From positions 434,001-498,000 of the forward strand of contig CAWESU010000002.1 in assembly GCA_963811805.1 (NCBI GenBank): DNA of 64,000 bases, in the 5' to 3' direction. The notes beneath the pieces were generated by a model. That model searched no databases. It was given only the letters and a program-made list of their open reading frames with translations, and was not told where the DNA came from. Source of the DNA: DAHUXN01 sp963811805 (GTDB lineage Bacteria > Acidobacteriota > Terriglobia > Acidiferrales > UBA7541). Positions 25,973-34,004 of the stretch are shown here, in pieces. Both the position numbers and the translations under genes were made by a program. Every line of letters begins with the position of its first letter. Position 1 is the stretch's first letter.

Positions 25973-25997
25973 AACTATCATACTGGGCGTGATAGTT
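25973..25997. promoter_or_regulatory. Perfect inverted repeat between aspA and the GHKL ATPase gene
   Basis: AACTATCA (25973-25980) and TGATAGTT (25990-25997) are separated by nine bases. Both flanking genes are on the minus strand, so the repeat is downstream of aspA and 56 bp upstream of the ATPase start. Read leftward it is followed by TTTC, which allows a weak terminator; an operator for the ATPase gene is equally possible. Confidence 0.5.
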
Positions 25998-26047
25998 CTA
26001 GGATAAGGCAGCTACCTCAAGTGCGATCATGCGAGAGAAGAGGTCGG

Positions 26048-27472
26048 TCACTTCTTCTTGGTTTTGAGGCGTGCTTCTTCAATCGGCGCGGCGGGCTCGG
26101 TCATGCGGTAAGGGTCAAGAATCTCTTTCATCAGCTTGGGATCGAGCAGCTTGCGCTCCAGGGCAATTTCTGTGACGGTCTTTCCCGTTTTGACACTCTC
26201 CTTGGCGATCTCCGCCGCTGCGGCATACCCGATATAAGGATTGAGCGCTGCGGCAATGGAAATGGTGGCGTTGGCGTAGTAGCGGCAGCGCTCGGCGTTG
26301 GCCTTGATGCCGTCGACGCATTTGGCGGCCAGGACGCGGATGGTGTTGGTGAGGATGCGCGCGGAGTGCAGGACGTTCCAGGACATGGCGGGCATCATCA
26401 CGTTCAACTCGAGCTGGCCGGCTTGCACCGCGAGCGCGGTGGTGACGTCGGCGCCGACGGCCTGGAATCCGACCATGGCGGTGAGTTCGGCCATCACGGG
26501 ATTCACTTTTCCCGGCATGATGGACGAGCCGGGCTGCAGGGCGGGCAGCAGAATCTCGGCGAGGCCGGTGTTCGGGCCGCTGGAAAGCAGGCGCAGGTCG
26601 TTCGAGATGCGGATCAGTTCCAGCGCCAGATTGCGCAGCGACGAAGACGCGGTGGACATGGCGAGATTGGATTGCATGGCGTAGCGCATGTCGTCCGTGG
26701 CGACGAGCTTTTGCCCGGAGACTTCGCTGAGCTTGGCGACCACCAGTTTCTGGAATTTCGGGTGGGTGTTGACGCCGGTGCCGACGGCGGATCCGCCTAG
26801 GCCGACCTCGCGGAGGAGATTTTGGGCATTATGTATACATTGAGCGGAACGGTTGATTGCCGTGGCGTAAGCGCGGAATTCCTGGCCCAGCCGGACCGGG
26901 ACGGCATCCATCATGTGCGTGCGGCCGGACTTCAAAATGGCGTCGAATTCTTTCGCTTTGCGCGCGAAGGACGCTTCGAGTTCCGCGCACGAGGCCAGAA
27001 CGGCATCGGTGGCGAGAATCGTGGCCAGCCTCATCGACGTTGGAAAAACATCGTTGGTCGACTGGCCGAAGTTGACGTGGTCGTTGGGATGCACCGTGGA
27101 ATATTCGCCGCGTTTGCCGCCGAGAATTTCCGCGGCGCGATTCGCGATCACCTCGTTCGCGTTCATGTGAAAAGAAACGCCGGCCCCCGCTTGGTAAACG
27201 TCGACGACGAATTGATCGTCGAGTTTGCCGGCGATGACTTCGTCGGCTGCGCGCGCGATGGCGTCGGCGATTTTTTGCGGAATGAGCTTGAGTTCGGCGT
27301 TGGCCAGCGCCGCGGCTTTTTTGATGTAGCCGATGGAGCGAATCAGCAGCGTATCCCCGCGATAGCCGCTGATAGGGTAGTTTTCGACGGCCCGCTGCGT
27401 TTGAATGCCGTAATACGCGTCGGCGGGAACTGGTTTTTCGCCCAGCGAATCTTTTTCCGTGCGCTGATTCAT
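26048..27472 (-). CDS. aspA: Aspartate ammonia-lyase
   Basis: A 474-aa member of the fumarase/aspartase superfamily, interconverting aspartate with fumarate and ammonia. Signatures are the substrate-binding THMMDAVPVRLGQEF-type segment, HPNDHVNFGQSTNDVFPT and the mobile loop GSSIMPGKVNPV with its catalytic Ser. VDVYQAGAGVS leans to aspartase rather than class II fumarase (which has WQTGSGT). The C-terminus ends in a Lys-rich tail. The two enzymes are close enough that fumarase activity cannot be fully excluded. Confidence 0.9.
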   Translation of the reverse strand: MNQRTEKDSLGEKPVPADAYYGIQTQRAVENYPISGYRGDTLLIRSIGYIKKAAALANAELKLIPQKIADAIARAADEVIAGKLDDQFVVDVYQAGAGVSFHMNANEVIANRAAEILGGKRGEYSTVHPNDHVNFGQSTNDVFPTSMRLATILATDAVLASCAELEASFARKAKEFDAILKSGRTHMMDAVPVRLGQEFRAYATAINRSAQCIHNAQNLLREVGLGGSAVGTGVNTHPKFQKLVVAKLSEVSGQKLVATDDMRYAMQSNLAMSTASSSLRNLALELIRISNDLRLLSSGPNTGLAEILLPALQPGSSIMPGKVNPVMAELTAMVGFQAVGADVTTALAVQAGQLELNVMMPAMSWNVLHSARILTNTIRVLAAKCVDGIKANAERCRYYANATISIAAALNPYIGYAAAAEIAKESVKTGKTVTEIALERKLLDPKLMKEILDPYRMTEPAAPIEEARLKTKKK

Positions 27473-27786
27473 CGAGTCATCTCCGAAAAACGGCGTTGGC
27501 TCATGGCAGTGGTTGTTCTGTGGCGCGTGTCATTATGGCTAAAAATTTCACTCCTCGTTTCGCCGCCGACGGAACGGTTGGCAGTTGTGATTGAAAGTTG
27601 CGAACCGTGTTCTCCTCCGCCAGAGGCGAAATGCGAAGCTGAGCCCGCGTCGCTCGGCTGCTCTGCACCAAATTCAAGTTTCGCAAGACATCGCAATTTT
27701 GGCAACCGCCGCGGGCAAGGCCCAGCTTCGGAGGGCGACGACATCGATTCAGCATCAACGCTAGCGTCCCACCCCGTCTGATAGCT

Positions 27787-27840
27787 GGCCAATCCTGAAG
27801 CGACGCGGCCAATCCTAGAGCGACAGCCGGCCAATCCTGT
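27787..27840. repeat. Three tandem GGCCAATCCT repeats
   Basis: GGCCAATCCT occurs at 27787, 27807 and 27829. The first two units continue with a purine pair and AGCGAC, for a period of 20-22 bp. They stand alone in a gene-free area. Repeated blocks of this size occur at the ends of some IS21-family elements, so this may be a leftover IS end, but no istA/istB remnant is visible. Confidence 0.6.
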
Positions 27841-27899
27841 GATCGCTTTTTGGCCCCCACTCGTTATGGTTCCCACTCGCCTCACCCTCCCCGGTCCGG

Positions 27900-28700
27900 C
27901 CGCCGAGCTTCCCCTAATATGTATTAGCCCCGAAGGGGGGAAGGGCAGACAGCAGTGCGAGAGAAGATGACCAGATGCGGAGGCAGAAGATAAAACCAGA
28001 GAGAGCGACCACATGCACTGGCAAGAGACACCGCGAGTGAGGGCAACGAGTGTAACGGACGAAAGTTAGTCATGACAGAGAGTGCTCCAAGACGGAGCAA
28101 CGAGAGAAAACAGCATCGGTGCGCAAAGGTAGAAAAGATAGAAAAGATAGAAAAGATAGCAACACAGCGATAGAGAGCAGACTTCGCGGCTGGAGATGCA
28201 ACGAGCGTGCGCAAGGAGAGCTAGCAACGAAGAAGGGTCAGACAAGAGCGAGGCGAGAGAAAGCAACGAAAGCAGCGACAAGCTCGAGCAGCGAAAGATG
28301 GAAATAAGCGGGCGACGAGAGCAGCAAGCCATCGATAGGGCAGCGAGGAAAGTCAGCGGAACGAAAATCGGGGGAGACAAGACGACACGAAAAAGCCATG
28401 GGCGAACAGCGAGGGCAAAAAAACGAGACGGAGCTACGAGAGAGAGCGAGGAGTGAGAGCGAGCGACGAGGTGCGGCGACACAAAGGAGCAACGAAAGAT
28501 GGCGACGGGCGAGGGCGGCGCGCCATCGCAAGGTTGCGGATCGACAATCCTGGGGAGAAAAAACGATGCGGGACGGAGAAACCGACGACACCGCGATCAA
28601 TACGATAAAAATGCAAGCACCTCGTCGGCGAGCGGCGGGCAAACGGGGCGGCCCAGCGCTGAGGTCCAGAGTTATTTCGGAGAAAGTCGTGTTGAATTGC
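27900..28700. other. Strongly purine-skewed tract without a recognisable gene
   Basis: The top strand from about 27930 to 28640 is dominated by A and G, with GAGCAACGA, GAGAGAAAG and GCGAAAGATGG recurring. GAGCARCGAAAGATGG appears near 28279 and again near 28485. Three exact copies of AGAAAAGAT lie in tandem at 28131-28157. Reading frames on either strand give only low-complexity Arg/Glu/Lys/Ser or Leu/Ser/Phe products. The whole gap 27473-28777 (1.3 kb) contains no gene I can defend. Possible explanations are a structured RNA, a decayed gene or the end of an integrated element. Confidence 0.7.
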
Positions 28701-28777
28701 GACCGTCCCTACTGTCTCCAGGTTCGTTCGCGCGACGGCGTTCTGGGCCGGAACTCTTGGCGTTTGCTCTTAGAGCA

Positions 28778-29200
28778 TCAGGCGATGCGTTTCGCTTTCT
28801 CGAGTACTGGAGCGGCGCCGCGCCGGAGAGACGCGAGCGAGTCATCTGCGGTGTCTCGAAGCACGCGCATGACGCGATTCGCTCCAAGCGCAGGGAAATC
28901 GGGCGTATCGGAATCATCGTTCATGGGCAAGAGCGGCAACGACAGGTTCACGGACGGGACGGAGCCATTGCGCCGGACGCGGTGGGGCGTGGCCGGCTGC
29001 ATGGCCGCCTGCAGGCGCCGATGCGTGAGCACCCATTCTGCGATGCGCGCCTGGATGTCCACCTCGATGAGCTCGTCGAGCAATTCGACCATCTCCTTGC
29101 GCAGATTGGCGCGGTCGTTCAGACGCGCCAGCTCGAAGGATTCGAGCGAAATCTTCGAGCAGGTCGCGAGATATTCAAGCATCGGCTTGGTCGTTTTCAT
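28778..29200 (-). CDS. Small unknown protein, divergent from the HTH gene
   Basis: A 140-aa helical protein from ATG 29200. The N-terminal 65 residues look ordered (LEYLATCSKISLESFELARL, LRKEMVELLDELIEVDIQA) and the rest is Pro/Ser/Arg-rich and probably disordered. No signal peptide or membrane segment. I have a recollection of this N-terminal block in other Acidobacteriota beside an HTH gene like the one at 29388, but no known function. The 187-bp divergent spacer carries a periodic operator-like repeat. Confidence 0.65.
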   Translation of the reverse strand: MKTTKPMLEYLATCSKISLESFELARLNDRANLRKEMVELLDELIEVDIQARIAEWVLTHRRLQAAMQPATPHRVRRNGSVPSVNLSLPLLPMNDDSDTPDFPALGANRVMRVLRDTADDSLASLRRGAAPVLEKAKRIA

Positions 29201-29231
29201 CGAGCGTCTCCGGGCCCGGTACAGAGCGGGG

Positions 29232-29256
29232 TATCTTAAGGATACGATGGGTATCT
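29232..29256. promoter_or_regulatory. Three GTATC/GATAC half-sites at 10-bp spacing
   Basis: GTATC (29232-29236), GATAC (29242-29246) and GTATC (29252-29256) start exactly ten bases apart, one helical turn each. The first two form the palindrome GTATCTTAAGGATAC apart from the centre. They lie 32-56 bp upstream of the leftward small gene and 132 bp upstream of the rightward HTH gene. This is the layout expected for a cooperative operator. Confidence 0.6.
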
Positions 29257-29387
29257 AGAAAGTCAATGCATTATTGAATGTAAGTATAAGTAAATGTAGT
29301 CAACGGGGGCTTACTAGGGACGAGGCGAGATCGTCCGATTGGACTCTCGCCTGCATTGACCCAGCCCGCCGGCGTGCGCGGGAGCGA

Positions 29388-29705
29388 ATGACTTTGCGCG
29401 GCAAGCACCTCAATAGCGGGATCCGCGGCGGCCTGTGGGAGGACCAGCACCTCCAGCGCATGGGCCCAGCGGTCTGGCTGTTCGGATGGCTGGTGCACCG
29501 GCAGACGCGCGAGCGCCACGGCGTGGGCTTGGTGCTCGCCGGCTCGCCGCTGACCTACGAGATGATCAGCGCGGACACCGGAATGGCCGTCCGCACCCTG
29601 AAGCGCTGGATGGCGCGGCTCGCGAGCGGCGGGTATGGGAAAAGGGTTTGGAATGGCTGGAATCATCGTGGTTCACTTTGCCTGTCGGAATTGTGGGTGG
29701 CATAG
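29388..29705 (+). pseudogene. Truncated winged-helix/HTH protein (replication-initiator-like)
   Basis: ATG 29388 follows a GGGAGCG site. Residues 1-83 read as a helical N-terminus (GPAVWLFGWLVHRQTRERHG) and a complete HTH/winged-helix motif (PLTYEMISADTGMAVRTLKRWMARLASGGY). After GGY the frame runs into unrelated sequence (GKRVWNGW...) and stops at 29703-29705. Relatives I recall continue past this point with a beta-wing and a longer C-terminus, so the gene seems cut at about 29634 by a rearrangement. DnaD-like or phage replication organisers use similar HTHs. Confidence 0.6.
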
Positions 29706-30218
29706 TGGGCGTCTTTTTATACGCTCCGGTACCTAAAAACGTGGACTATCAAAGTGTGGCTAGATGGCTGGAATGTTGATGCCGATACACTAACATCCAA
29801 TACAGGAAAACTCGTCGTATTTCCCAGGGCCCTGATTATTGAACATATAGAGGTTCACGCTCCGCTAACTCCTCAAGAAGAGGATGAATTTTTCAGCAAA
29901 TTTGGCTTCGGAGGAGGCCCGGCAGGAGTCGAGTTGCCAACTAACAATTATTGGGCGCCTAGCGATCCACCGCACTTAACGCATGTAATAGGCCCTATCC
30001 CAGAGACCTCTGAAGACCCTTTACATCCTCAAATAATACAAAACATAAACGATTTCAAGGCCGGAAACACTGTGGCATATGTCTTCACCAGAGCGTTTTT
30101 CAGAGACAAGCTGGGGTGGATAGTCTCGGAATCATGTTCTTGGTATCAAGCGCCTGATCTCTCGCAACCGCATCTTTGCAAGGGGCACAACGGCCCTGGA
30201 AAGTATCCGCGTAACTAG
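29648..30218 (+). pseudogene. Membrane-anchored unknown protein, frameshifted and lacking a clear start
   Basis: The first part is in one frame (LPVGIVGGIVGVFLYAPVPK, one membrane helix). Sense resumes one base later in another frame with TWTIKVWLDGWNVDADTL and runs to PGKYPRN* at 30218. An A5 run at 29735-29739, read as A4, restores a single protein of about 190 residues. The soluble part is rich in Pro and aromatic residues and holds two Cys. GC is markedly low. The 5' end is fused to the truncated HTH gene. I do not recognise the family. Confidence 0.55.
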
Positions 30219-30339
30219 GCGGTCGCCGCCAAGAGGGCGAAGAGGCAAGAAATCGCGGTAGGGCATTTCCACTTTCTGGTGTACACTCCGCGCCAATCCC
30301 GTACTCGGAACCGTAACTCAACTCAAGATTGGAGATCGG

Positions 30340-30822
30340 ATGAACAAGAAAATGCTCAGCAAGGCGCTTCTGTGCGCAGCCGCCGTTTTGTTTGCCGGCG
30401 TCGGATTATCCTACGCGGCCATGGGCGACGCGTTCATGGGCACCTGGCAGTTAAACGAAGCCAAGTCCAAATTGCCTGCCGGCGCAACAAAGAATTCCAC
30501 CGTCGCCTATACCATGTCCGGCGACAGCATCACCTGCACCATCGATGGAACGGACGGCAGCGGCCAAGCGCTGCATAGCGTGTGGACCGGAAAATTCGAC
30601 GGTAAGGACTACGCCGTCACGGGCGATCCCATCAGCGACATGCGCTCTTACAAACTGGTCAATTCTCACACCCTTTGGGCTAGCGACAAGATGGGCGGAA
30701 AAATCATCCTCACTGCCCGCATCGTTATCTCCGCCGACGGCAAGAGCCGCACCGTTACCGTCCACGGCACAGATGCCAAAGGAATGAAGACCACAACCAT
30801 CGGGGTCTACGACAAACAATAG
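30340..30822 (+). CDS. Exported small beta-sheet protein (lipocalin-like, unknown)
   Basis: A 160-aa secreted protein: signal peptide (KALLCAAAVLFAGVGLSYA), then GTWQLNEAKSKL, which is a recurrent opening of Acidobacteriota exported proteins. A series of amphipathic strands follows (YTMSGDSITCTIDG, VWTGKFDGKDYAV, KIILTARIVISADGKS). The whole suggests a small lipocalin-like barrel. Function is unknown. A strong terminator follows at 30862-30895, so it is probably a monocistronic, well-expressed gene. Confidence 0.8.
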   Translation: MNKKMLSKALLCAAAVLFAGVGLSYAAMGDAFMGTWQLNEAKSKLPAGATKNSTVAYTMSGDSITCTIDGTDGSGQALHSVWTGKFDGKDYAVTGDPISDMRSYKLVNSHTLWASDKMGGKIILTARIVISADGKSRTVTVHGTDAKGMKTTTIGVYDKQ

Positions 30823-30861
30823 CGCCACGCTCGATCGCGAAGTCGGGCGCACCAAGAAAAC

Positions 30862-30895
30862 AAAAAGGGCGGCCTTTGCGCCGCCCTTTTTTTTT
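30862..30895 (+). terminator. Rho-independent terminator
   Basis: GGGCGGC (30867-30873) and GCCGCCC (30880-30886) form a 7-bp GC stem with a six-base loop. It is preceded by five A and followed by nine T, 45 bp after the stop of the exported-protein gene. Confidence 0.92.
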
Positions 30896-30964
30896 ACCCA
30901 CCCAACGCTCAACTCGAGCGCGCTACTCTGTCAAAGCTCCACTACCAGACTTCACGCCGCAGCT

Positions 30965-31222
30965 CTAGTGATCATGGCTGTGGCGCCACTTCCAGTAATC
31001 GGTCTGCTCGTCCTGGCTGCGATTCTTGAAGTCCACATGCTTTCGGTGCGTTTCCGTTTCCCACTGGTTGTAGTAGACCACCTCATCGTGATTCCAGTAG
31101 TGGTAATCGTGATAGTAGGGGTCGTAGTAGCGGACGCGAGCCGCGCATCCCGCAGTCATCAGGAGCCCGAGAAATGCAGCACTGACACAGATGGAGCAAA
31201 GGTACCGGTAGATTTTGCGCAT
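30965..31222 (-). CDS. Tyr/His-rich small lipoprotein
   Basis: An 85-aa protein from ATG 31222. The signal sequence ends in a lipobox (LLMTAGC), so it is lipid-anchored. The mature part is extremely rich in Tyr, His, Trp and Asp (RYYDPYYHDYHYWNHDE) and ends WRHSHDH. Such composition suggests metal or cell-envelope binding, but no function is known to me. It is followed on the minus strand by the gene-free end of the terminator region and is not clearly linked to the arsenic locus beside it. Confidence 0.75.
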   Translation of the reverse strand: MRKIYRYLCSICVSAAFLGLLMTAGCAARVRYYDPYYHDYHYWNHDEVVYYNQWETETHRKHVDFKNRSQDEQTDYWKWRHSHDH

Positions 31223-31398
31223 GTCGTTCGTCATCCTATCCGGGCCGGGCGGCCATCACACGTGTAGTTTCCCTGAACCGGCGCAATCGCGCCATCAGGC
31301 TTCCACGTGAGCATCCATCAGGTGTAACCCCGGGCGCAGATTCAGGTTGCGCGCCGCCGCCTTTTTTCTTGATTTTCTTTGTCGCTGACTTCCGCCGC

Positions 31399-31824
31399 TC
31401 AGATGCAGCAGCGCGCCGCCGTCAGCCGCTCCGGAACCGGAGCGCCCTGCGGCACCTCGTATTTCTCCGGCGCGCAGCACGCCGAGTTCAGCCGCGCAAC
31501 GTCCCGCCGCATCTCCGGCGCCGCGCGCAGGTGTTTCAGCGTCCCGCGCAGGATATTCGCCGCGGCCTTGTCGCGCGGCATCGCCAGCCGGTAATGCATC
31601 CATTTTCCCTCGCGCCGCGCAGCAACCACGCCGGCCCGCCGCAAATACGCCAGGTGGCGCGAAATCTTCGGCTGGCTCAGCCGCAGAATCTCCACAAAAT
31701 AACAGACGCACACTTCGCGCCCGGCGATCAGATTCAGCAGCCGCAGCCGCGTGGGATCCGCCAGCGCGCGAAAGATGTCGTGAATCGCGGGCGCTTGTGC
31801 GCGCGCTTGTTCGGAGCGAGCCAT
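31399..31824 (-). CDS. arsR: Arsenic-responsive repressor ArsR
   Basis: A 141-aa winged-helix repressor. The sensor pair is C39-V-C41 in EVCVCYF at the start of the DNA-recognition helix region, as in plasmid R773-type ArsR. The recognition helix follows (SQPKISRHLAYLRRAGVV). Two more Cys pairs near the C-terminus (ACCAP and ARCCI) could serve as extra As(III) ligands. It is divergent from arsM, with two palindromic sites in the 102-bp spacer. Arsenite binding would release both promoters. Confidence 0.93.
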   Translation of the reverse strand: MARSEQARAQAPAIHDIFRALADPTRLRLLNLIAGREVCVCYFVEILRLSQPKISRHLAYLRRAGVVAARREGKWMHYRLAMPRDKAAANILRGTLKHLRAAPEMRRDVARLNSACCAPEKYEVPQGAPVPERLTAARCCI

Positions 31825-31841
31825 GCGTGCATTCTATCACA

Positions 31842-31913
31842 ACATATATTCGCATTGACATATATGTCGGCGCCGTGTACAGTTCCTCACATATTCGCGC
31901 ATGCGGATATGTG
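31842..31913. promoter_or_regulatory. arsM promoter overlapped by two ArsR-type palindromes
   Basis: A -35 box TTGACA (31855-31860), a 17-bp spacer and TACAGT (31878-31883) form a good sigma70-type promoter toward arsM. Palindrome 1 is ACATATAT (31842-31849) with ATATATGT (31860-31867), overlapping the -35. Palindrome 2 is CACATATTCGC (31888-31898) with GCGGATATGTG (31903-31913), just beyond the -10 (10 of 11 bases paired). Both share an ACATAT core, as expected of one regulator. Confidence 0.82.
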
Positions 31914-31926
31914 AACGGGAGGCGCC

Positions 31927-32796
31927 ATGGCCGAGAGCGATGCCAATGGAATCAAGAGCGAAATTCAGAAAGAAGTGCAGAGCAAGTACGGCGAAGCCGC
32001 CAAGCGCGTCTCCGCTGGCGGCAAAGCCTGCTGCGGCGCGAGCGGCCTCAGCGCCTGCGACCCCATCACCAGCAACCTTTACGACGAATCGCAAACCTCG
32101 GCCATTCCGGCCGAGGCCCTCTCAGCGTCGCTCGGCTGCGGCAATCCCACCGCGCTTGCCGAGCTTCGTCCCGGTGAGACCGTTCTCGACCTCGGCTCGG
32201 GCGGCGGCATTGACGTCCTGCTTTCCGCGCGCCGCGTCGGCCCCACCGGCAAAGCCTACGGCCTGGACATGACCGACGAAATGCTGGCGCTCGCGCGCGA
32301 AAATCAGCGCAAGGCCGGCGTCACAAACGCGGAATTTCTGAAGGGCGAAATCGAAAACATCCCGCTGCCGGAAAATTCCGTCGACGTGCTCATCTCCAAC
32401 TGCGTGATCAATCTCTCCGCGGACAAAAATCGCGTCTTGCAGGAGGCTTTTCGCGTCCTGCGTCCCGGCGGGCGTTTTGCCGTTTCCGACGTGGTCGTGC
32501 GCGGCCCTGTTCCGGCGGCGATTCGCCGCAGCGTCGAGTTGTGGGTCGGCTGCGTCGCGGGTGCGCTTGAGGAATCGGAGTATCGCGCCAAGCTCGCGGC
32601 CGCGGGCTTCAGGGAAATCGAAATCGAGCCCACGCGCGCCTATCGCGTGGAAGACGCGCGCGAATTTCTCTCCGCCTCGGGCATCGACGCCGATGCCATC
32701 GCGCCGCAGGTCGACGGCAAATTCGCCAGCGCGTTCATTCGCGCCGTCAAACCGCGCGCGGCCGAAAGCTGTTGCGCTCCAGACTGCTGCAACTGA
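31927..32796 (+). CDS. arsM: Arsenite S-adenosylmethionine methyltransferase ArsM
   Basis: A 289-aa cytosolic enzyme that methylates As(III) stepwise. SAM motif I is VLDLGSGGGIDVLL (86-99). The four As-binding Cys can be aligned with those of characterised ArsM: C44, C71, C159 (SNCVINL) and C209 (WVGCVAG). The C159-C209 spacing of 50 is identical to that in the algal enzyme. Extra Cys pairs occur at C35-C36 and at the tail (SCCAPDCCN). It starts at ATG 31927 after GGGAGG and leads the arsM-arsC-aquaporin operon. Confidence 0.94.
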   Translation: MAESDANGIKSEIQKEVQSKYGEAAKRVSAGGKACCGASGLSACDPITSNLYDESQTSAIPAEALSASLGCGNPTALAELRPGETVLDLGSGGGIDVLLSARRVGPTGKAYGLDMTDEMLALARENQRKAGVTNAEFLKGEIENIPLPENSVDVLISNCVINLSADKNRVLQEAFRVLRPGGRFAVSDVVVRGPVPAAIRRSVELWVGCVAGALEESEYRAKLAAAGFREIEIEPTRAYRVEDAREFLSASGIDADAIAPQVDGKFASAFIRAVKPRAAESCCAPDCCN

Positions 32797-32805
32797 GGAA
32801 TGCCG

Positions 32806-33297
32806 ATGCCAGGACGCTACAACATTTTGTTTCTCTGCACCGGAAATTCCGCGCGCTCCATCATGGCCGAAGCCATCATGAACCGCAAAGGCCTTCCGAC
32901 GTTCACCGCGTACAGCGCCGGCAGCCATCCCAAGAGCGCGGTTCATCCCGCGGCGCTGCGCCAAATCGAAATCGGCAATCTTCCCGTGGCGGGCTTGCGC
33001 AGCAAAAGTTGGGACGAATTCGCCGCGCCCGGCGCGCCGCGCATGGATTTCGTCTTCACCGTTTGCGACAACGCCGCGAAAGAAGTCTGCCCCATCTGGC
33101 CCGGCCAGCCGATGACCGCTCACTGGGGCGTGCCCGATCCCGCCGCGGTCGAGGGAACTCCGGAGCAAATTGAAAAAGCCTTCCGCGACGCCTTCATGAT
33201 TCTCGATCGCAGAATCAGCCTGTTCCTCTGCCTGCCGCTCGCGAGCCTGGACCAGCTCGCCATCCAGAAAGAAATCGACCGCATCGGCCGCCAATGA
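32806..33297 (+). CDS. arsC: Arsenate reductase, thioredoxin-coupled (LMW-phosphatase fold)
   Basis: A 163-aa enzyme converting As(V) to As(III). The P-loop nucleophile is C11 in CTGNSARS. The shuttle Cys pair is C87 and C95 (VCDNAAKEVC), one residue wider than in the S. aureus enzyme. ATG 32806 or 32800 may be used. It lies 9 bp after arsM and its stop overlaps the aquaporin start (ATGA), so the three are translationally coupled. Confidence 0.93.
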   Translation: MPGRYNILFLCTGNSARSIMAEAIMNRKGLPTFTAYSAGSHPKSAVHPAALRQIEIGNLPVAGLRSKSWDEFAAPGAPRMDFVFTVCDNAAKEVCPIWPGQPMTAHWGVPDPAAVEGTPEQIEKAFRDAFMILDRRISLFLCLPLASLDQLAIQKEIDRIGRQ

Positions 33298-34004
33298 GCA
33301 TCTCGCTGGCGCGTCGCGCCGCCGCGGAATTCGCCGGCACGGCGTTTCTCGTCGCCGCGGTGGTCGGATCCGGCATCATGGGGCAGCGGCTGAGCGGCGG
33401 AAACGTGGCCATCGCCCTGCTGGCCAACACCATTGCCACAGGCGCTGCGCTCGTTGCGCTCATTCTGGCATTTGGTCCCATCTCCGGCGCGCATCTGAAT
33501 CCCGTCGTGACGCTCGCCGACGCGCTCGAGCGCGGCATCGCGTGGCGCGAAGTGCCGCCCTATATAGTGGCGCAAATCATCGGCGGCATCTGCGGAACGC
33601 TCGCCGCAAATTTGATGTTCAGCCTTCCCTTGGTCTCGATTTCACAGCGCGTGCGCTCCGGCCCGGCGCAATGGTTCAGCGAATTCGTCGCCACGTTCGG
33701 ATTGCTCGCGGTGATCTGGGGATGCGTGCGGCTGCGCTCGAACGCGGTGGCTTTCGCCGTGGGCGGCTACATCACTGCGGCGTACTGGTTCACCGCGTCA
33801 ACTTCCTTCGCGAATCCCGCCGTGACCATTGCGCGAACCCTCAGCGACACGTTCGCGGGCATTCGTCCGCACGACGCTCCTGCATTTATCGTCGCTGAAT
33901 TAGCGGGCGGAATCGCCGCCACGCTTTTCTTCCGCTGGCTCTCGCCTCGTTTGCCCGCAACAGCGAATGACGTCGTGCTGCGCAGAGACGCTAGAACCGG
34001 ATAA
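33294..34004 (+). CDS. MIP-family aquaporin in the arsenic operon (AqpS-like)
   Basis: A 236-aa six-helix channel with the two half-helix motifs NPV (SGAHLNPVVTLADAL) and NPA (SFANPAVTIARTL). Its place directly after arsC, with an ATGA overlap, mirrors the AqpS operon of Sinorhizobium meliloti, where the channel lets arsenite leave down its gradient after reduction. No ArsB or Acr3 pump gene is nearby, so this channel plus ArsM would be the exit route. Its 3' end overlaps the convergent outer-membrane gene by 14 bp. Confidence 0.92.
   Translation: MSISLARRAAAEFAGTAFLVAAVVGSGIMGQRLSGGNVAIALLANTIATGAALVALILAFGPISGAHLNPVVTLADALERGIAWREVPPYIVAQIIGGICGTLAANLMFSLPLVSISQRVRSGPAQWFSEFVATFGLLAVIWGCVRLRSNAVAFAVGGYITAAYWFTASTSFANPAVTIARTLSDTFAGIRPHDAPAFIVAELAGGIAATLFFRWLSPRLPATANDVVLRRDARTG

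Noticed and set aside
28196..29258. Plus-strand frames in and after the purine-rich tract
   Set aside because: Arg/Glu/Ser low-complexity product; the later part is antisense to the gene at 28778-29200.
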